From assembly GCA_016800925.1 (NCBI GenBank), contig JABCPU010000064.1:168069-232068 (forward strand): a stretch of 64,000 bases of DNA, given 5' to 3'. This stretch comes from Suillus spraguei (Eukaryota; Basidiomycota; Agaricomycetes; Boletales; Suillaceae). The position numbers and the translations under genes were made by a program. The notes beneath the pieces are model-generated. The model was not told the origin of the DNA, ran no database searches, and was given only the letters and a program-made list of their open reading frames with translations. Below are positions 10,949 to 21,917 of the stretch, piece by piece; position 1 is the stretch's first letter; the number at the start of each line of letters is the position of its first letter.

Positions 10949-11211
10949 CTGCCATGATAGTGAGGATAGGTCTAACGTGGAAGAAGTGGAAGATAATCAG
11001 TCATCTACAAATAATGAGGGAGCATTCAATGTAGCTAACTGATTACATTGGGATCACCCCATAGTACCAATACCACTGTGACAAACATATTGGCACTGGC
11101 CTTGCAACCCTATCTTTTAGCACACATCTCATGTCTATAGGAATTTTCACTCATCTATGGCCATCTAGCACATATTACAGTGAACTATCTCCGTATTATA
11201 CAAGTGAACGG
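10949..11211. other. no gene between two LTRs
   Basis: This interval holds no recognisable coding sequence. At about 11,092-11,142 it contains the stretch ggccttgcaaccctatctt followed by ctcatgtctataggaattt, which resembles in reverse the 3' end of an LTR-A-like unit. That suggests another decayed fragment. Confidence 0.35.
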
Positions 11212-13120
11212 TGTAAAGATACAACCTAACCTGGGCTGTAGATAAACTACCTCCTAAGTTAGTATGTGAGTCTTGCACTCCGTCTAGTCTGCTTCACTTG
11301 TGAGAACAAGAGCGTTCGACCCTAAAGAAGGATGCCTATTAGTATGGTCAAGTTCGAGTCAAACTTATGTGCAAAAGAAGCATCGAGGTCAGTGATGATA
11401 CTGCCGGAACTAGCGTCGTGTGTAGCGGTGCTACCGTTGTAGCGAGAAAAGTCACGCTGACCATCAAAACCCCATTTTCGACAAGCATCTCATTAACGTC
11501 TGCAGCGGCAACCAAAGGATTTCCTTATAGCGATGGAATAGCCTTTTCACTCCGCTAACGCGGAACTGTTCTTCTTCCGCAAACCCTTACTGGATCCTCG
11601 CACCGATGCCCTCATGTCCCGTCCTATTCCGTCTAGAATCCATTGGTGTGTAGTTACCTCGCTTCTGCTGTTACTAAACCTGCGGCAGGATTTACCTTAT
11701 ATCTCAAGGGGCCGCTGCACACTGTGCGCCTCATAATTAAGTACCCCATTTATTTTCTTTCTCGCTACTGGACTCGCATAGTTATCTTGTACGCGCTTGC
11801 ATATGTTAAAAAGGACTAAACATACATACCGTCACTTACTTCCTGTTACATCCCTTCACTAGGACTTAGTATCAGAAACGCTCACTAGTCACAATCTATT
11901 TGCATTTGAACTCTTCTTCATTCAAACCATGCTCATTGATTTAACCGCCGGTAACTTTACTGCTCGAAGTACTGCGCGACTTTCGACTTCGCTACTCATA
12001 ACTGGACCACGGCCAGTGATCTCGCTGGGTTGCTTTCTCTCTCATCTGCATTCCCGCTCGTACAGAAGTTGCCGCTACCACTACCGCACTGCCGGTAGTT
12101 ATAACATTTTTGTCTCGCCCAAGTAACTTTGTTCCTGCCCTCGCTAGCTAACTGTTGCAGCTATTGTTACCGTGTGTGTACCGCTGACACCGCGCTAGTA
12201 CCGCCGACATACCGCTACCGCCGTTAACCTCAGAAATCAGAATCCTCATTGCCATTTTAGTACTTCATTATTTCCTTCGCACTAACTTAGAAGGAATTGC
12301 TTCTATCTGCAGTCCTCTTGGGTCGAACATCTCACTCGCGCCTTTAGTAAGATTAATGCTGCGCTTATACTGAGGCCAGCACTAGTTTCTTCATTTCACC
12401 GTGGTCAAGATATGGTCAGTAACAGTTACATCGAGCAAGTGATGTCGAGTGATAATATCAGCGGTAAAGGTAGAGCTGCGAGCGGTGCGAAGAAACAGTA
12501 AAGAAAGCCGCGGTACTTTCAGCGGTAAAGCAGCAGTGCATGAGAAGTTTTGTCAAAATAACAGTCAAAAGTCCAGCAGTATGCCAGCAGTAATGGAGAA
12601 CGAGCGTGTTGGATTAACGAGTGATAAGGAAACTTTAAAGACTAAGTCCACTACTGGGTAGATCCAGAGCTAGACAATAATCCTGACCTATAGTACGTGC
12701 AATGGTGTAAAATCAGGTACTTCTATCGTGCAGGGTATGCGGTGCTTATATCCTAAATTGTATGTACTCGGAATACTCTAGGCGAGATCAGTAGTGCTGG
12801 AGTGTAGCAACCGCCATAAGTAAACATAGTGCGAGGCGCTGCGGCACGAGGCAACATGCAATAAGGCTTGCCGTAGAATCAGTGATAACGAACAGAAAAC
12901 AAATGACGCACCAAATGGAGCTATGCAGATGCGGCAAGGACATGGGAGGACATCGGTATGTGGAACATGGTGCAGTAGTCGGTATGGTGTGCGGTAAGCG
13001 TGGGATGCTGCCGGTACTGCTAAAGGGGTAAGACGGCCATGGACAAGTGGTAACTCCTGTAGACGTGAGACGAGTGTCAAAAGATGGGGTTTTAAGCCCA
13101 GTGCTGATATGTTCGTTACA
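11212..13120 (+). mobile_element. solo LTR, family A, split by a nested family B LTR
   Basis: Starts tgtaaagatacaacc at 11212 and ends ..atatgttcgttaca at 13120. Flanks are acgg and atgg, an imperfect 4-bp target duplication. The interval 11438-12398 is a family B LTR in reverse orientation. Joining 11437 to 12403 restores a family A sequence of about 944 bp, collinear with the copy at 9984-10948. The order of events is therefore A first, B second. Confidence 0.85.
11438..12398 (-). mobile_element. solo LTR, family B, nested in family A, perfect 4-bp TSD
   Basis: 961 bp, written here as tgtagcgagaaaag .. cttcatttca; in its own orientation TGAAA..CTACA. It is flanked by ccgt on both sides (11434-11437 and 12399-12402), a perfect 4-bp target duplication inside the family A LTR. 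Other copies are at 13311-14272 and 14866-15823. No coding sequence. Confidence 0.88.
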
Positions 13121-13310
13121 ATGGATGTGCATAATAACCCATATGATACAGGCCAGCAAACCATGGGCCCATGGTAGAAATATGCTCAACTATGATGGAT
13201 GGGCCGGGAGAAATATTATTCCTGATGAAGGCAGGTGGGCCCATGCAAGGAATATGTAGAGTAGATGAGTGGGCCGATGTACATGAATATTTGGTAGATG
13301 GATGGGCCAA
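13121..13310. repeat. ggcccaccc minisatellite, left part (reverse orientation)
   Basis: Four or five units with the core gatgggtgggcc or gatgggcc, the reverse complement of the block at 2108-2575. Units are 35-50 bp and degenerate. The block is split by the family B LTR at 13311-14272 and continues at 14273-14535. Confidence 0.65.
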
Positions 13311-14272
13311 TAAAACAAAAAAACTAGCGCTGGCCTAAGTATAAATGCAGCATTAATCCTACTGAAGGTGCGAGTGAGATATTCAACCCAAGAGGACTGC
13401 AAATAGAAGCAATTCCTTCTAAGTTAGTGCGAATGAAACAAGGAAGTACTAATAAGGAAACGAGAATTCTGACTTCCGAGGTTAGCGGCGGTAGCGGTAT
13501 ATTGGTGGTACTAGTGTGGTGTCAGCGGTACATGCGCAGTAAGGATAGCTGCAACGGTTAGCTAGCAAGAGCAAGAACAAAGTTACTTGAGCGAGACGAA
13601 AATGTTATTACTACCGGCGGTGCGGTAGCAGTAGCGGCAACTCCGTATGAGCAAGAACGCAGATGAGAGAGAAAATGACCCAGCAAGATCACTGGCCATG
13701 GTCCGGTTACGAGTAGCAAAGTCGAAAGTCACACGGTACTTCGAGCAGTAAAGTCACCGGCGGTTAAATCAATGAGCGAAGTTCAAACAGAGAAAAGTTC
13801 AAAGGCAAATAGATTGCGACTAGTGAGCATTTCAGATACTAAGTCCTAGTGAAGGGATGTAATGGGAAGTAAAAATAACGGTATGTATGTTCAGTCATTT
13901 TTAACATATGCGAGCGCATACGAGATAGCTATGCAAGTCCGGCAGCGAGAAAGAAAATAAACAGGGTATTTAATAAAGAGGTGCACAGCGTGCAGCGGCC
14001 CCTTGAGATGTAAGGTAAATCCTGCTGTAGGTTTAGTAATGGCAGAAGCAAAGTAACTATGCACCAATGGATTCTAGATGGAATTGAATGGGACATGAGG
14101 GCATTGGTCCGAGGATCCGGTAAGGGTTCACAGGAGAAGAACAGTTCCGCCTTAGTGGAGCGAAAAGGCTATTTCATCGCTATAAGGAAATTCTTCGGTT
14201 GCCGCCACAGATGTTAATGAGACGCTTGTCGAAAATGGGGTTTTGACGGTCAGCGCGACTTTTCTTGCTACA
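13311..14272 (+). mobile_element. solo LTR, family B, inside the minisatellite
   Basis: 962 bp beginning taaaacaaaaaaactagcgc (first bases diverged from tgaaacgaag) and ending ..ttcttgctaca. It aligns along its length with the copies at 11438-12398 and 14866-15823. No clear target duplication is left (ccaa versus ctga). It sits inside a gatgggcc minisatellite unit. Confidence 0.8.
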
Positions 14273-14535
14273 CTGAGGTAGTTGGATATTATGTAGATGG
14301 GTGTACCAAGGTGGATGTGTATCAGATAGACAGATATGTGAAGGGTACTTGTTATCACATACATGGGTGGGCCCAGACGCATATTAAATTAGACGGGTAT
14401 TAGATGGGTGGGCTGAGAGTGTTATATAAAATATTTTATTGGACGGGTGGGCCGGGGGTGTTGTACAGTATATTATATTAGATGGGTGGGCCAAGGGTGG
14501 TAGAAAATATAGACGGGTGGGCCCATGTGTGTGAT
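14273..14535. repeat. ggcccaccc minisatellite, right part (reverse orientation)
   Basis: Continues the block interrupted at 13311. Units of about 40-50 bp with the core gacgggtgggcc or gatgggtgggcc separated by AT-rich spacer (for example the tatataaaatattttatt stretch). Confidence 0.7.
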
Positions 14536-14577
14536 AATTGTAGACATGATGGAGCTGAGGTAGTTGCATATCATAGG

Positions 14578-14863
14578 TGCTCTCTTGACATGGCCTTTTA
14601 TGGTGCTTTGGTTGTCTTGTAGAATGTGGAAACCAGGGTGCGAGGCTTGTGTTATGCTACAAGACACCCAGTTCCAACCCCCAAAATTCAGATGAAGCAT
14701 ACCAAGTTCTTAGTTCCAAGACCAGGGTCTCAACACATAATTCAATCAATACTTTCCATGATAAATGGCCAACTGAAGTTGAGATTCTTCCGAAGAGAGC
14801 AGCATGTGCTCTCTTGACATGGCCTGTTATGGCACTTAGGTTGTCTTGTAGAATGTGGACACC
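14578..14863. repeat. pair of 58-bp direct repeats
   Basis: The stretch gtgctctcttgacatggcct continuing to ..gtagaatgtgga occurs at 14578-14635 and again, about 90 percent identical, at 14805-14863, with about 170 bp between. The second copy touches the family B LTR at 14866. It could be the two ends of a decayed small element or a simple duplication; I cannot tell which. Confidence 0.6.
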
Positions 14864-14865
14864 GG

Positions 14866-15823
14866 TGAAACGAAGAAACTACCGCTGGCCTAAGTATAAG
14901 CGCAATGATAATCCCACTGAAGGTGAGAGTGAGATGTTCGACCCAAGAGGACTGTGATAGACACAATTCCTTCTAAGTTAGTGCGAAGGAATCAAGAAAG
15001 TACTAATAAGGCAACAAAGATTCCAACTTCCGAGGTTAGCGGTGGCAACGGTATATTGGTGGTACTAGCGCGATGTCACTGGTACTCGTGCAGTAAGGAT
15101 AGCTGTAGCAGTTAGCTAGCGAGAGCAAGAACAAAAGTGACTTCTGCGAAAAAAATATAGTACTACTACCTCCGGTGCGGTAGTGGAAGTGGCAGTTCTG
15201 TATGAGTGAGAAAGTTGATGAGAGAGGTAGCGACCCAGCGAGATCACTGGCCGTGGTCCAGTTACGAGTAGCAAAGTTGAAAGTTGCACGGTACTTCGAG
15301 CAGTAAAGTTACCAGTGGTCAAATCAATGAGCAAGATTCAAACAGAGAAAGGTTCAAAGGCAAATAGATTGAGACTAGTGAGCATTCTGATACTAAGTCC
15401 AAGTGAAGGGATGTAACAGGAAGTAACGGTAATGGTATGTATGTTGAATCATTTTAACATATTTGAGCACATACAAGATTATTAGGTGAGTCCAGTAGTG
15501 AGAAAGAAAACAAACAGGGTATTAACTAAGAGGTGCACAGCATGCAGCGGCCCCTTGAGATGCAAGGTAAATCCTGCCGTAGATTTAGTAATGGTGGAAG
15601 CGAAGTAACTATGCACCAATGGATCTAGATGGATTTGGATGGGACATGAGGGCATCAACGCGAGGATCCGGTAAGGGTTTGTGGAAGAAGTACATTTCTG
15701 CCTTAGCAGAGTGAAAAGACTATATACTTGCTATAAGGGAATTCTTCGGTTGCTGCTGCGGACGGTAATGAGACGCTTGTCAAAAATGGGGGTGTGACGG
15801 TCAGTGCAACTTTGCTCGCTACA
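14866..15823 (+). mobile_element. complete solo LTR, family B
   Basis: 958 bp from tgaaacgaagaaactaccgc to ..ttgctcgctaca. Flanks are ccgg (14862-14865) and ccag (15824-15827), a 4-bp duplication with one change. It is the best-preserved family B copy and ends four bases before the family C LTR at 15828. Confidence 0.85.
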
Positions 15824-15827
15824 CCAG

Positions 15828-17035
15828 TGTAAAGATACAATATAGCCTGGGCTGTTGATAAACCACGGCCTAAGCTAGTATGCAAGTCTTGCGCTCTACC
15901 TAGTCTGCTTTACTTGCAAAGGCAAGAATGTTTGACTCTAAAGGGAATGCTAAGTTCATATAGTTTGATAATGCCCCAACCTGTGGTGCGAGAATGCCAT
16001 CGGAGGTAGTGAGATGCTAGCGGTGACCTCTGGTGTAACGAACATATTGGCGCTGGGCTTAAAACCCCATATTTTGACACTCGTCTCATGTCTACAGGAG
16101 TTACCACTTGTCCATGGCCGTCTTACCCCTTTAGCAGTACTGGTGGCATCCCACGCTTACCGCACACCGTACCGACTGCCGCACCTCATTCCATGAACCG
16201 ATGTCCTTCCATGTCCTTGCCGCGTCCACATAGCTCCATTTGGTGCGTAGTTTGTTCTCTGTTCGTTATCACTGATTCCATGGCAACCCTTATTACATGT
16301 TGCCTCGTGCCGCAGCACCTCGCACTATGTTTACTTATGGCGGTTACTACACTCCAGCGCTACTGATCTCGCCTAGAGTATTCCGAGTACATATAAATTA
16401 GGATATAAGCACCACATACCCCACATGATACAGTACCTGATTTTACCCCATTGCACGTACTACAGGTCAGGATTATTGTCTAGCTCTGGATCTACCCAGT
16501 AGTGGACATAGTCTTCAAAGTTTCCTTATCACTCATTAATACATCACGCTTGTTCTCCATTACCGCTGGGCTTTCGACTGTTACTTTGACTGAACTTCCC
16601 ACGAACCACTACTTTACCGCTGAAAGTACCGCGGACTTCTTTATTGTTTCATTGCACCACTCACAACCTTACCGCTACCGCTGAGACCACCGCTCGACAT
16701 CGCTCGCTCAACGCTATTGTTACTGACCTTATCTCGACAACGGTAGCACCGCTACTCATGACGCTAGTTCCGGCAGTATCATTGCTGACTGCAGCACTTA
16801 CTGCTGACCTCGACACTAGTTTCGCAAATAAGTTAGACTCAAACTTGACCATACTAAATAGGCATCCCCCTTTAGGGTCGAACGCTCTTGTTCTTACAAG
16901 TGAAGCAGACTAGACGGAGCACAAGACTAACATACTAGTTTAGGCAGTGGTTTATCTACAGCCCAAGCTAGGTTGCATCTTTACACCGGTCCATGGGAAA
17001 CTAGCGGTAATACTAGTGGTAAGCGTGGGACCTTA
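15828..17035 (+). mobile_element. LTR family C, split by a nested family A LTR
   Basis: Left piece 15828-16033 begins tgtaaagatacaatatagcc; right piece 16986-17035 resumes ccatgggaaactagcggtaat. Together they are collinear with the reverse copy at 2668-2952. The family A LTR at 16034-16985 interrupts it. Confidence 0.7.
16034..16985 (-). mobile_element. complete solo LTR, family A, nested in family C
   Basis: 952 bp written tgtaacgaacatattgg .. gcatctttaca, the reverse complement of the 9984-10948 copy. Flanks are ctgg (16030-16033) and ccgg (16986-16989), a 4-bp duplication with one change. It also shows the dense taccgc hexamers. Confidence 0.82.
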
Positions 17036-17039
17036 GACT

Positions 17040-17170
17040 CAGAATCCTTGACTATCTAAGGAACATATTCCTTAGTCAGTTACCTTGTTCTCTTGTGAAC
17101 ATTGTAGAACTTCCCAGCAACTGACAAGTGTCTTTTCACTGTTGTTGGTGATGCCACCCCAGTTCATCAT
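17040..17170. mobile_element. LTR family E, 3' fragment
   Basis: Shares acattgtagaacttcccagc and ggtgatgccaccccagttc with the end of the solo LTR at 7138-7612 and lies in the same orientation. The left part is degenerate and the terminal gtaaca has decayed to a catcat-like sequence. Confidence 0.6.
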
Positions 17171-17384
17171 ATTCAATACACAACCATGTGACAAAATAAG
17201 TGATCATGATTGCACCCAGGTGTCAATCTACTGAATTTGGTGTGATTTATTGCTATCCTGCGAACTATTGTATGAACTTCCAGACCAAGCTATCAGTCTA
17301 GGGTGGACAATTGATATTAATATTTCACCCATACCAAGTACCAGTAGCTTGACATTACATTGTTGAAATATAGAAGGAATACAG

Positions 17385-18480
17385 TTATTATATATTATCC
17401 ACTGTGCCCTACCAAGAATGTAATCCCATCATCCTTGGCCCAGTTACATGATATAGCTGTTAAGACCATACTCAAAGGGTAAAGGATCTGAAGGGCCTCG
17501 GCCTCAGTTTGTACAGTGTGCCCCTTTCCCGAGTATTTCCCCTTATTTCAGAAGGAAGATATACATCCAAAGGTGGTCACATGATGGATCCGGATGTTCA
17601 AAGGTAACAGATATGTCACATCCGAAGGTTATCCGGAATGTAGGAATGGAACAAGGTATAAGACTAGTGTTGGACAGAGTCTTCACTAGAAACTAATGGA
17701 AGTAGACTACCCGAAGGTAGAGTCGGAGATATAGACTTATAGGAATTAATCCTAAGTCTTGGAAGGTGACTAGAGTCAGAAGGAACTCATGTCCGGAGGA
17801 ACAGAATGAGCAGAATCTAAAATGATATTTGAACTAAGGTTCTATGGAGATTTACAAGTGGTTTATATACTGTAGGTAACTGGTACAGATAATCAATGAG
17901 TCCAGGACCAAGGGCTATGTACAAAGTATAACAGAAGTCTATTAGTCAAAGCACAGCAGATCAGTAAGCATGAGTCAGAAATGAAACGTAGATAACAGAT
18001 CAATAAGCAGGACGGAAATATACATAGCCAAAACACTGGAGACAGGAGGAATACCAAAAGGAGATAAACACAGATATCTACAGTGGAGTTAGAGTGCAAG
18101 AATTAGGAGGTTTCAGATGAGTGGTCCAGATAAAATCTGTGGACCGGATGGAAGCAGGATTGATCGGATTTGATTGGATCTGAGATCGGATGTATGGTAT
18201 ATGACAATAGCACCCACTGGGCACTACCAAGAATTCAATCCCATCATTCCTCACCCAGATATTACATTTATATAACATCCCTTTGGCCCTACCAAGAATT
18301 TAATCCTGTCATCCTAGGCCTGGATGTTATATTGATATATTATCCTTTGGGCCCTACTGAGAATTGAATCACATAATCCTGGGCCCAGATGTTACATTAT
18401 ATAACACCCACTGGGCCCTACCGAGAAGGCTCTACTGAGAATTTAATCTCATCATACTGGGCCCACTCATTAACATCTGG
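17385..18480. repeat. minisatellite, about 65-bp unit, split by an LTR
   Basis: Units contain cactgggccctaccaagaat, taatcccatcatcctgggcc and cagatgttacattatataac. One unit lies left of the LTR at 17458 (17385-17457) and about four lie right of it (18207-18480). It is distinct from the 35-bp ggcccaccc repeat, although ggcccacccattt sequence follows directly at about 18,500. Confidence 0.7.
17458..18206. mobile_element. solo LTR, family D, with perfect 5-bp TSD
   Basis: 749 bp from tgttaagaccatactc to ..tatggtatatgaca, opposite in orientation to the copy at 3453-4187. Flanks are atagc on both sides (17453-17457 and 18207-18211). It has inserted into a 65-bp minisatellite. No coding sequence. 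Confidence 0.88.
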
Positions 18481-18828
18481 ATATTAAAAACATCATGGGC
18501 CCACCCATTTATATTGGCCCATCTCCCACAGAAGAATCCCACTATCGGTTGGCTGTGTAACATGGCAAGTATTGACTGAATTATGTGTGGAGAGATCAAC
18601 AGAGAAGACAGAGAAGAACATAACAATGGGGAATCTCCTAGGTACCTCTTTGAATGCTCTCGTTGGGCCTTGATTGGTATGGTTGGCAACACTTGAGAGG
18701 ATGAGGGCTGCAGTGCGAGTTGTGTAGTGACAATAATGTTGTTCTCCATAACCACCCTACTGCCCTTGATAGTAAACAATTCCATAACTTCTGCAAATGT
18801 TGTAAGTTTCTTGAAGAGCAGTGATCAG

Positions 18829-19560
18829 TGTAATGATTCAACTCAGCTTAGGCTGTAGTGAACTAACACCCTCACTGATATATGCTGTAGCTCTGTCCAG
18901 CTGCTTCACCTGCAAGCAAGAGCGTTCAACCTAAAAGAGATCTGCTGTCTACTGAAGTAAAGGAAAGTGCATACTATAAGATACTAAAAGTCTGAGACAA
19001 TACTGTTGAGTCTGAAGTGTCTGAACAATGTCTGAAGCATGGGAACTTCAGATCCAAGGGTTGGTGATGGCGGAGTAAGTGCAAGTGTGTTGGGTCAGTC
19101 ATATGCGGTAAAGGAATGTCAGTAGAATGAGCAGTATGGTGATCGGTCCAGAAAAGAGAGTGACTGTCTATTGCATGCCTACAGCTGTTAGGCCTAGTGA
19201 CCAAGTATCTGGGGCAAGTCCCCTTCTACAAGATGGTATAGAATGGTGGTCTCTTACATAAATATATACTGCTACATGAAAGTCCAGAGTGATATAGATG
19301 AAACCAGGCAAGTCTGCTTCTGCTGAGGTATACTATGCAGAAAGCCATGAGGTACTGCAGCTTGTGAGAATACATGTAATAATGTTGCAGGCTGCATCAG
19401 AAAGTGCAAAATAAATGACTATGCGCCAGTGGGGTTAGGCAGGACTGGACTGGACATAGGGAGGGCAAGTGCGAAGATGTATGAAGCACAGGAATCTTGG
19501 AAACTGTGGGTCCATGGGTATAATGGGCTGGAGATGATAGGGTTTGTATAATGAGAGCAA
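18829..19560 (+). mobile_element. possible LTR family F, diverged relative of family A
   Basis: Starts tgtaatgattcaactcagct, followed by tagctctgtccagctgcttc and agcaagagcgttcaacctaa, which parallel the first 130 bp of family A. Near 19,410-19,470 it has aaaataaatgactatgcgcc and gactggacatagggagggc, parallel to the family A and B bodies. The right end is not resolved. The preceding 18,480-18,828 has no recognisable gene. Confidence 0.45.
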
Positions 19561-19679
19561 GAATCAATGCTATCTTTCCAAGCTTGATGCAAAGAGTAAG
19601 TCGCAACATGACATGAAAAAATATGAGCAGCTTTGTGCCACTCGTGAATATGAGGCAAATCAAGTCACCCTCAACCATA

Positions 19680-20931
19680 AGTGCCAAAAGGAGGACAATG
19701 AGCTCACTTGAGAGAGCTCTGATATGTTCCATGTTGTGCAGCATGATACAACACTTGATCTAGTGCAGAGCAAATTCAAGGTCTTTCTCAGCCTGAATGT
19801 GGAAGTGGAGCTCTCAAAGGGACTGGAACCTTCCCTTCAAGACAACAAATGTGTGTTCAACACAAACATAGATCTAAATGAATTTAAAATTGAATTTATT
19901 CAACCCCCCCAAAAAAAACCTCAGAGAGGTAATAATTAAAGGTCTTCTGGTCCTTTGTTAACCATCCATTATGAGGCTTCTTGAAATGGACAATACACCA
20001 TGGCTCCAAGGGATATGCACTATCTGCAAAAACTCAATGACCATCAGGCAGAAGGTCAGCGTGTTCAACAATCAGGAGGTTGTGGGACAAAATTACAGCC
20101 TAAAATTAAATCAATTTTTGCACATAAAATAAAATAATAAATACCTGACAGCCCAGGGAATACTTGGATTTCCAATCATAAAATGTCTCCCCATAGTAGC
20201 CATGTTTGGTAAAAAGATTTATAGTTGAGCCATCAATGGCCAAAAAGCTGCCCTTCCACTCTGGACATGTACGTGACTCAGTAAATTGACAAGCCAAGTC
20301 AATGTCCCAAGCCAACCTGAGCTGTAGTAAACTACAGCTAAAGCTGGTATGTGGGTCTTTGCTCTGCATAGTCTGCTTCACTTATAAGCAAGAATGTTTG
20401 ACCCTAAATGGAATGCCTAGTGAGTATGGTCAAGTTAGTACTCAACCCAAGGTGCAAAAGGGTAAGGTAAGGAATATGTATGGGAGGTTCAGACTTTTTA
20501 TCCTATATTGTATGCAACTGGAATACTCAGGTGAGATCAGTAGCAAGTATGCGAGACTACCACTGGTATTTGATAAGGCCGCATGACCCTGAGGCACAAG
20601 GCTACATGTAATATTCATGGTTAGCGTGAGTATGATCATCACACTGGTTTTGGAAGATAGGGTGATCAGAGATATCATCAAGGATATCATTAAATATCTC
20701 TGGATTGACATGAAGTTTCTGCCAAAACAACATGAGGCAATGTTCCTCATGTTGAACCAGTATGTGAAGCTGAGGAGCTCATATTGGAGGCTCATTGGGC
20801 TTCTGGATTACATGTGCCCTCTTGACCTCATCACACAAAGCATTGATGGTGTGTTGGAGCCTGTCATAAGGCACAGCAAGGTTATCAGAAAATACAGAAC
20901 CACCACTAAAAGAATCTGAAGTTGCTGTCAT
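19680..20931 (-). pseudogene. PIF/Harbinger-like (DDE_Tnp_4) transposase, broken
   Basis: On the minus strand, from an ATG at 20931, pieces follow the order of HARBI1-type DDE transposases. They are PEIFNDILDDISDHPIFQN (about 20700-20650), FLAIDGSTINLF then HGYYGETFYDWKSKYSLGCQ (about 20250-20150, first catalytic Asp in IDGS), a possible 54-bp intron starting gtattt at about 20140, VILSHNL, and VFADSAYPLEPW with FKKP (about 20010-19970, second catalytic Asp). NYYLS (about 19920), LKGRFQSL (about 19845) and a terminal CCIMLHNM (about 19745) complete the set. Stops, frame changes, a deletion before FADSAYP and a 341-bp LTR insertion make it dead. Opposite-strand open frames here are shadows. 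Confidence 0.78.
20303..20643 (+). mobile_element. internally deleted family A-like LTR in the transposase
   Basis: Begins tgtcccaagccaacctgagc and keeps tctgcttcacttataagc and gaccctaaatggaatgccta near the 5' end. It then jumps to ggaatactcaggtgagatca and cctgaggcacaaggctacat and ends near ..gatcatcaca. About 340 bp remain of roughly 960. It separates the N-terminal part of the Harbinger-like transposase from its first catalytic Asp region. Confidence 0.6.
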
Positions 20932-21850
20932 ATGGGAAAGGGGGGAGAGGGGGAGCTAGAGGACAGACTGATGGTGTCATCATCATCTGAAGTGGTAGAC
21001 AGTGAGTTCTCTGAGTCAGAGCTAAAATGACAGTTACAGGGAGGGTAAAAACTCCTATCTGTTTGGTGCATATGTGCACATGTGACAGACTTTTAACTTT
21101 TGGAAAATTCTGAAGCTTCTTCTCACAGAATTCAACATGGTGTTTTCTAGCTGGCGCAAGAATATGTCTTCTGCTCTCTTCAGTAATTTCATGCTTGAGG
21201 TAGACAGTGAGGGAGGGTGTTTTTATTTTAGTGGCAACATCGATGATCTCCTTTAGACACAGGACACCAAGTGTCACATTCTTACTAGAGACATGGGCAT
21301 AATGGAACATATTGAGCATCATATGCATAGCTAGTTTACTGATCGACTGAGCAGCAAGTGTGCTGCACCTTTATTCAACTTTGTCTGCAGCTCCAGACAG
21401 CTGTCCTCCTATGCATGCTTTGAAAATGCTAAGTGTTTGAATGTCTGACTTTGTGCTGATGTGCAGCAAGCATGTTTCAACCTTATTTCTGTTAGTCTTA
21501 AGCAAGTTCTGTCATACTCTAGCCGAGAGTTTGAATGAGTTAACCAGGTTTAAGCAAGTTTCAAAAGTTACTTTGAGTACCACTAATTTTGACATGTTGA
21601 GAAATGCTTAGACCCTTCTTGTTTTGCACATTTTTCAAATATTGAAAAATACCCATCTTATACACCCTGTTAGTGACCTGGCCAGGCACTAAGAAACTTG
21701 AATGGTGTCTGTGACAAGCACTCTATAAAGAGCGGGCGGCTTGCGCATATTGGTCTCCTAGTGCAGAGTGCACTAGTTGCATTGGTTGGAGGTAGGCGCC
21801 ATGCACTATCTCACAACCTATGTTACAGAGATGATGTTCTATGATGATCA
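20932..21850. other. no gene; possible LTR-like regulatory stretch
   Basis: No protein family is recognisable. At about 21,724 there is a TATA-like ctctataaagag after tgtctgtgacaagcac. At about 21,620-21,665 there is one degenerate unit (gttttgcacatttttcaaat then aaaatacccatctta) related to the long-loop units of the palindromic array 900 bp to the right. Confidence 0.4.
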
Positions 21851-21854
21851 AAGA

Positions 21855-21917
21855 CATAGAAGCGATGAGCTTCTATGAAGTTCAAATATACACGATAAGC
21901 TTATGAAAAGCTTATCG
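21855..21917. repeat. two adjacent short perfect inverted repeats
   Basis: First: catagaagc-gatga-gcttctatg at 21855-21877, a 9-bp perfect stem with a 5-nt loop. Second: cgataagctt-atgaa-aagcttatcg at 21893-21917, a 10-bp perfect stem with a 5-nt loop. They are separated by 15 bp and each is followed within a few bases by gaagttca. The role is unknown; they could be element ends or RNA hairpins. Confidence 0.7.

Noticed and set aside
19724..19939. Plus-strand frame of 71 codons and upstream coiled-coil-like reading as a Myb-type partner gene of Harbinger
   Set aside because: The opposite strand carries recognisable transposase C-terminal motifs (LKGRFQSL, CIMLHNM), so the plus frame is a shadow.
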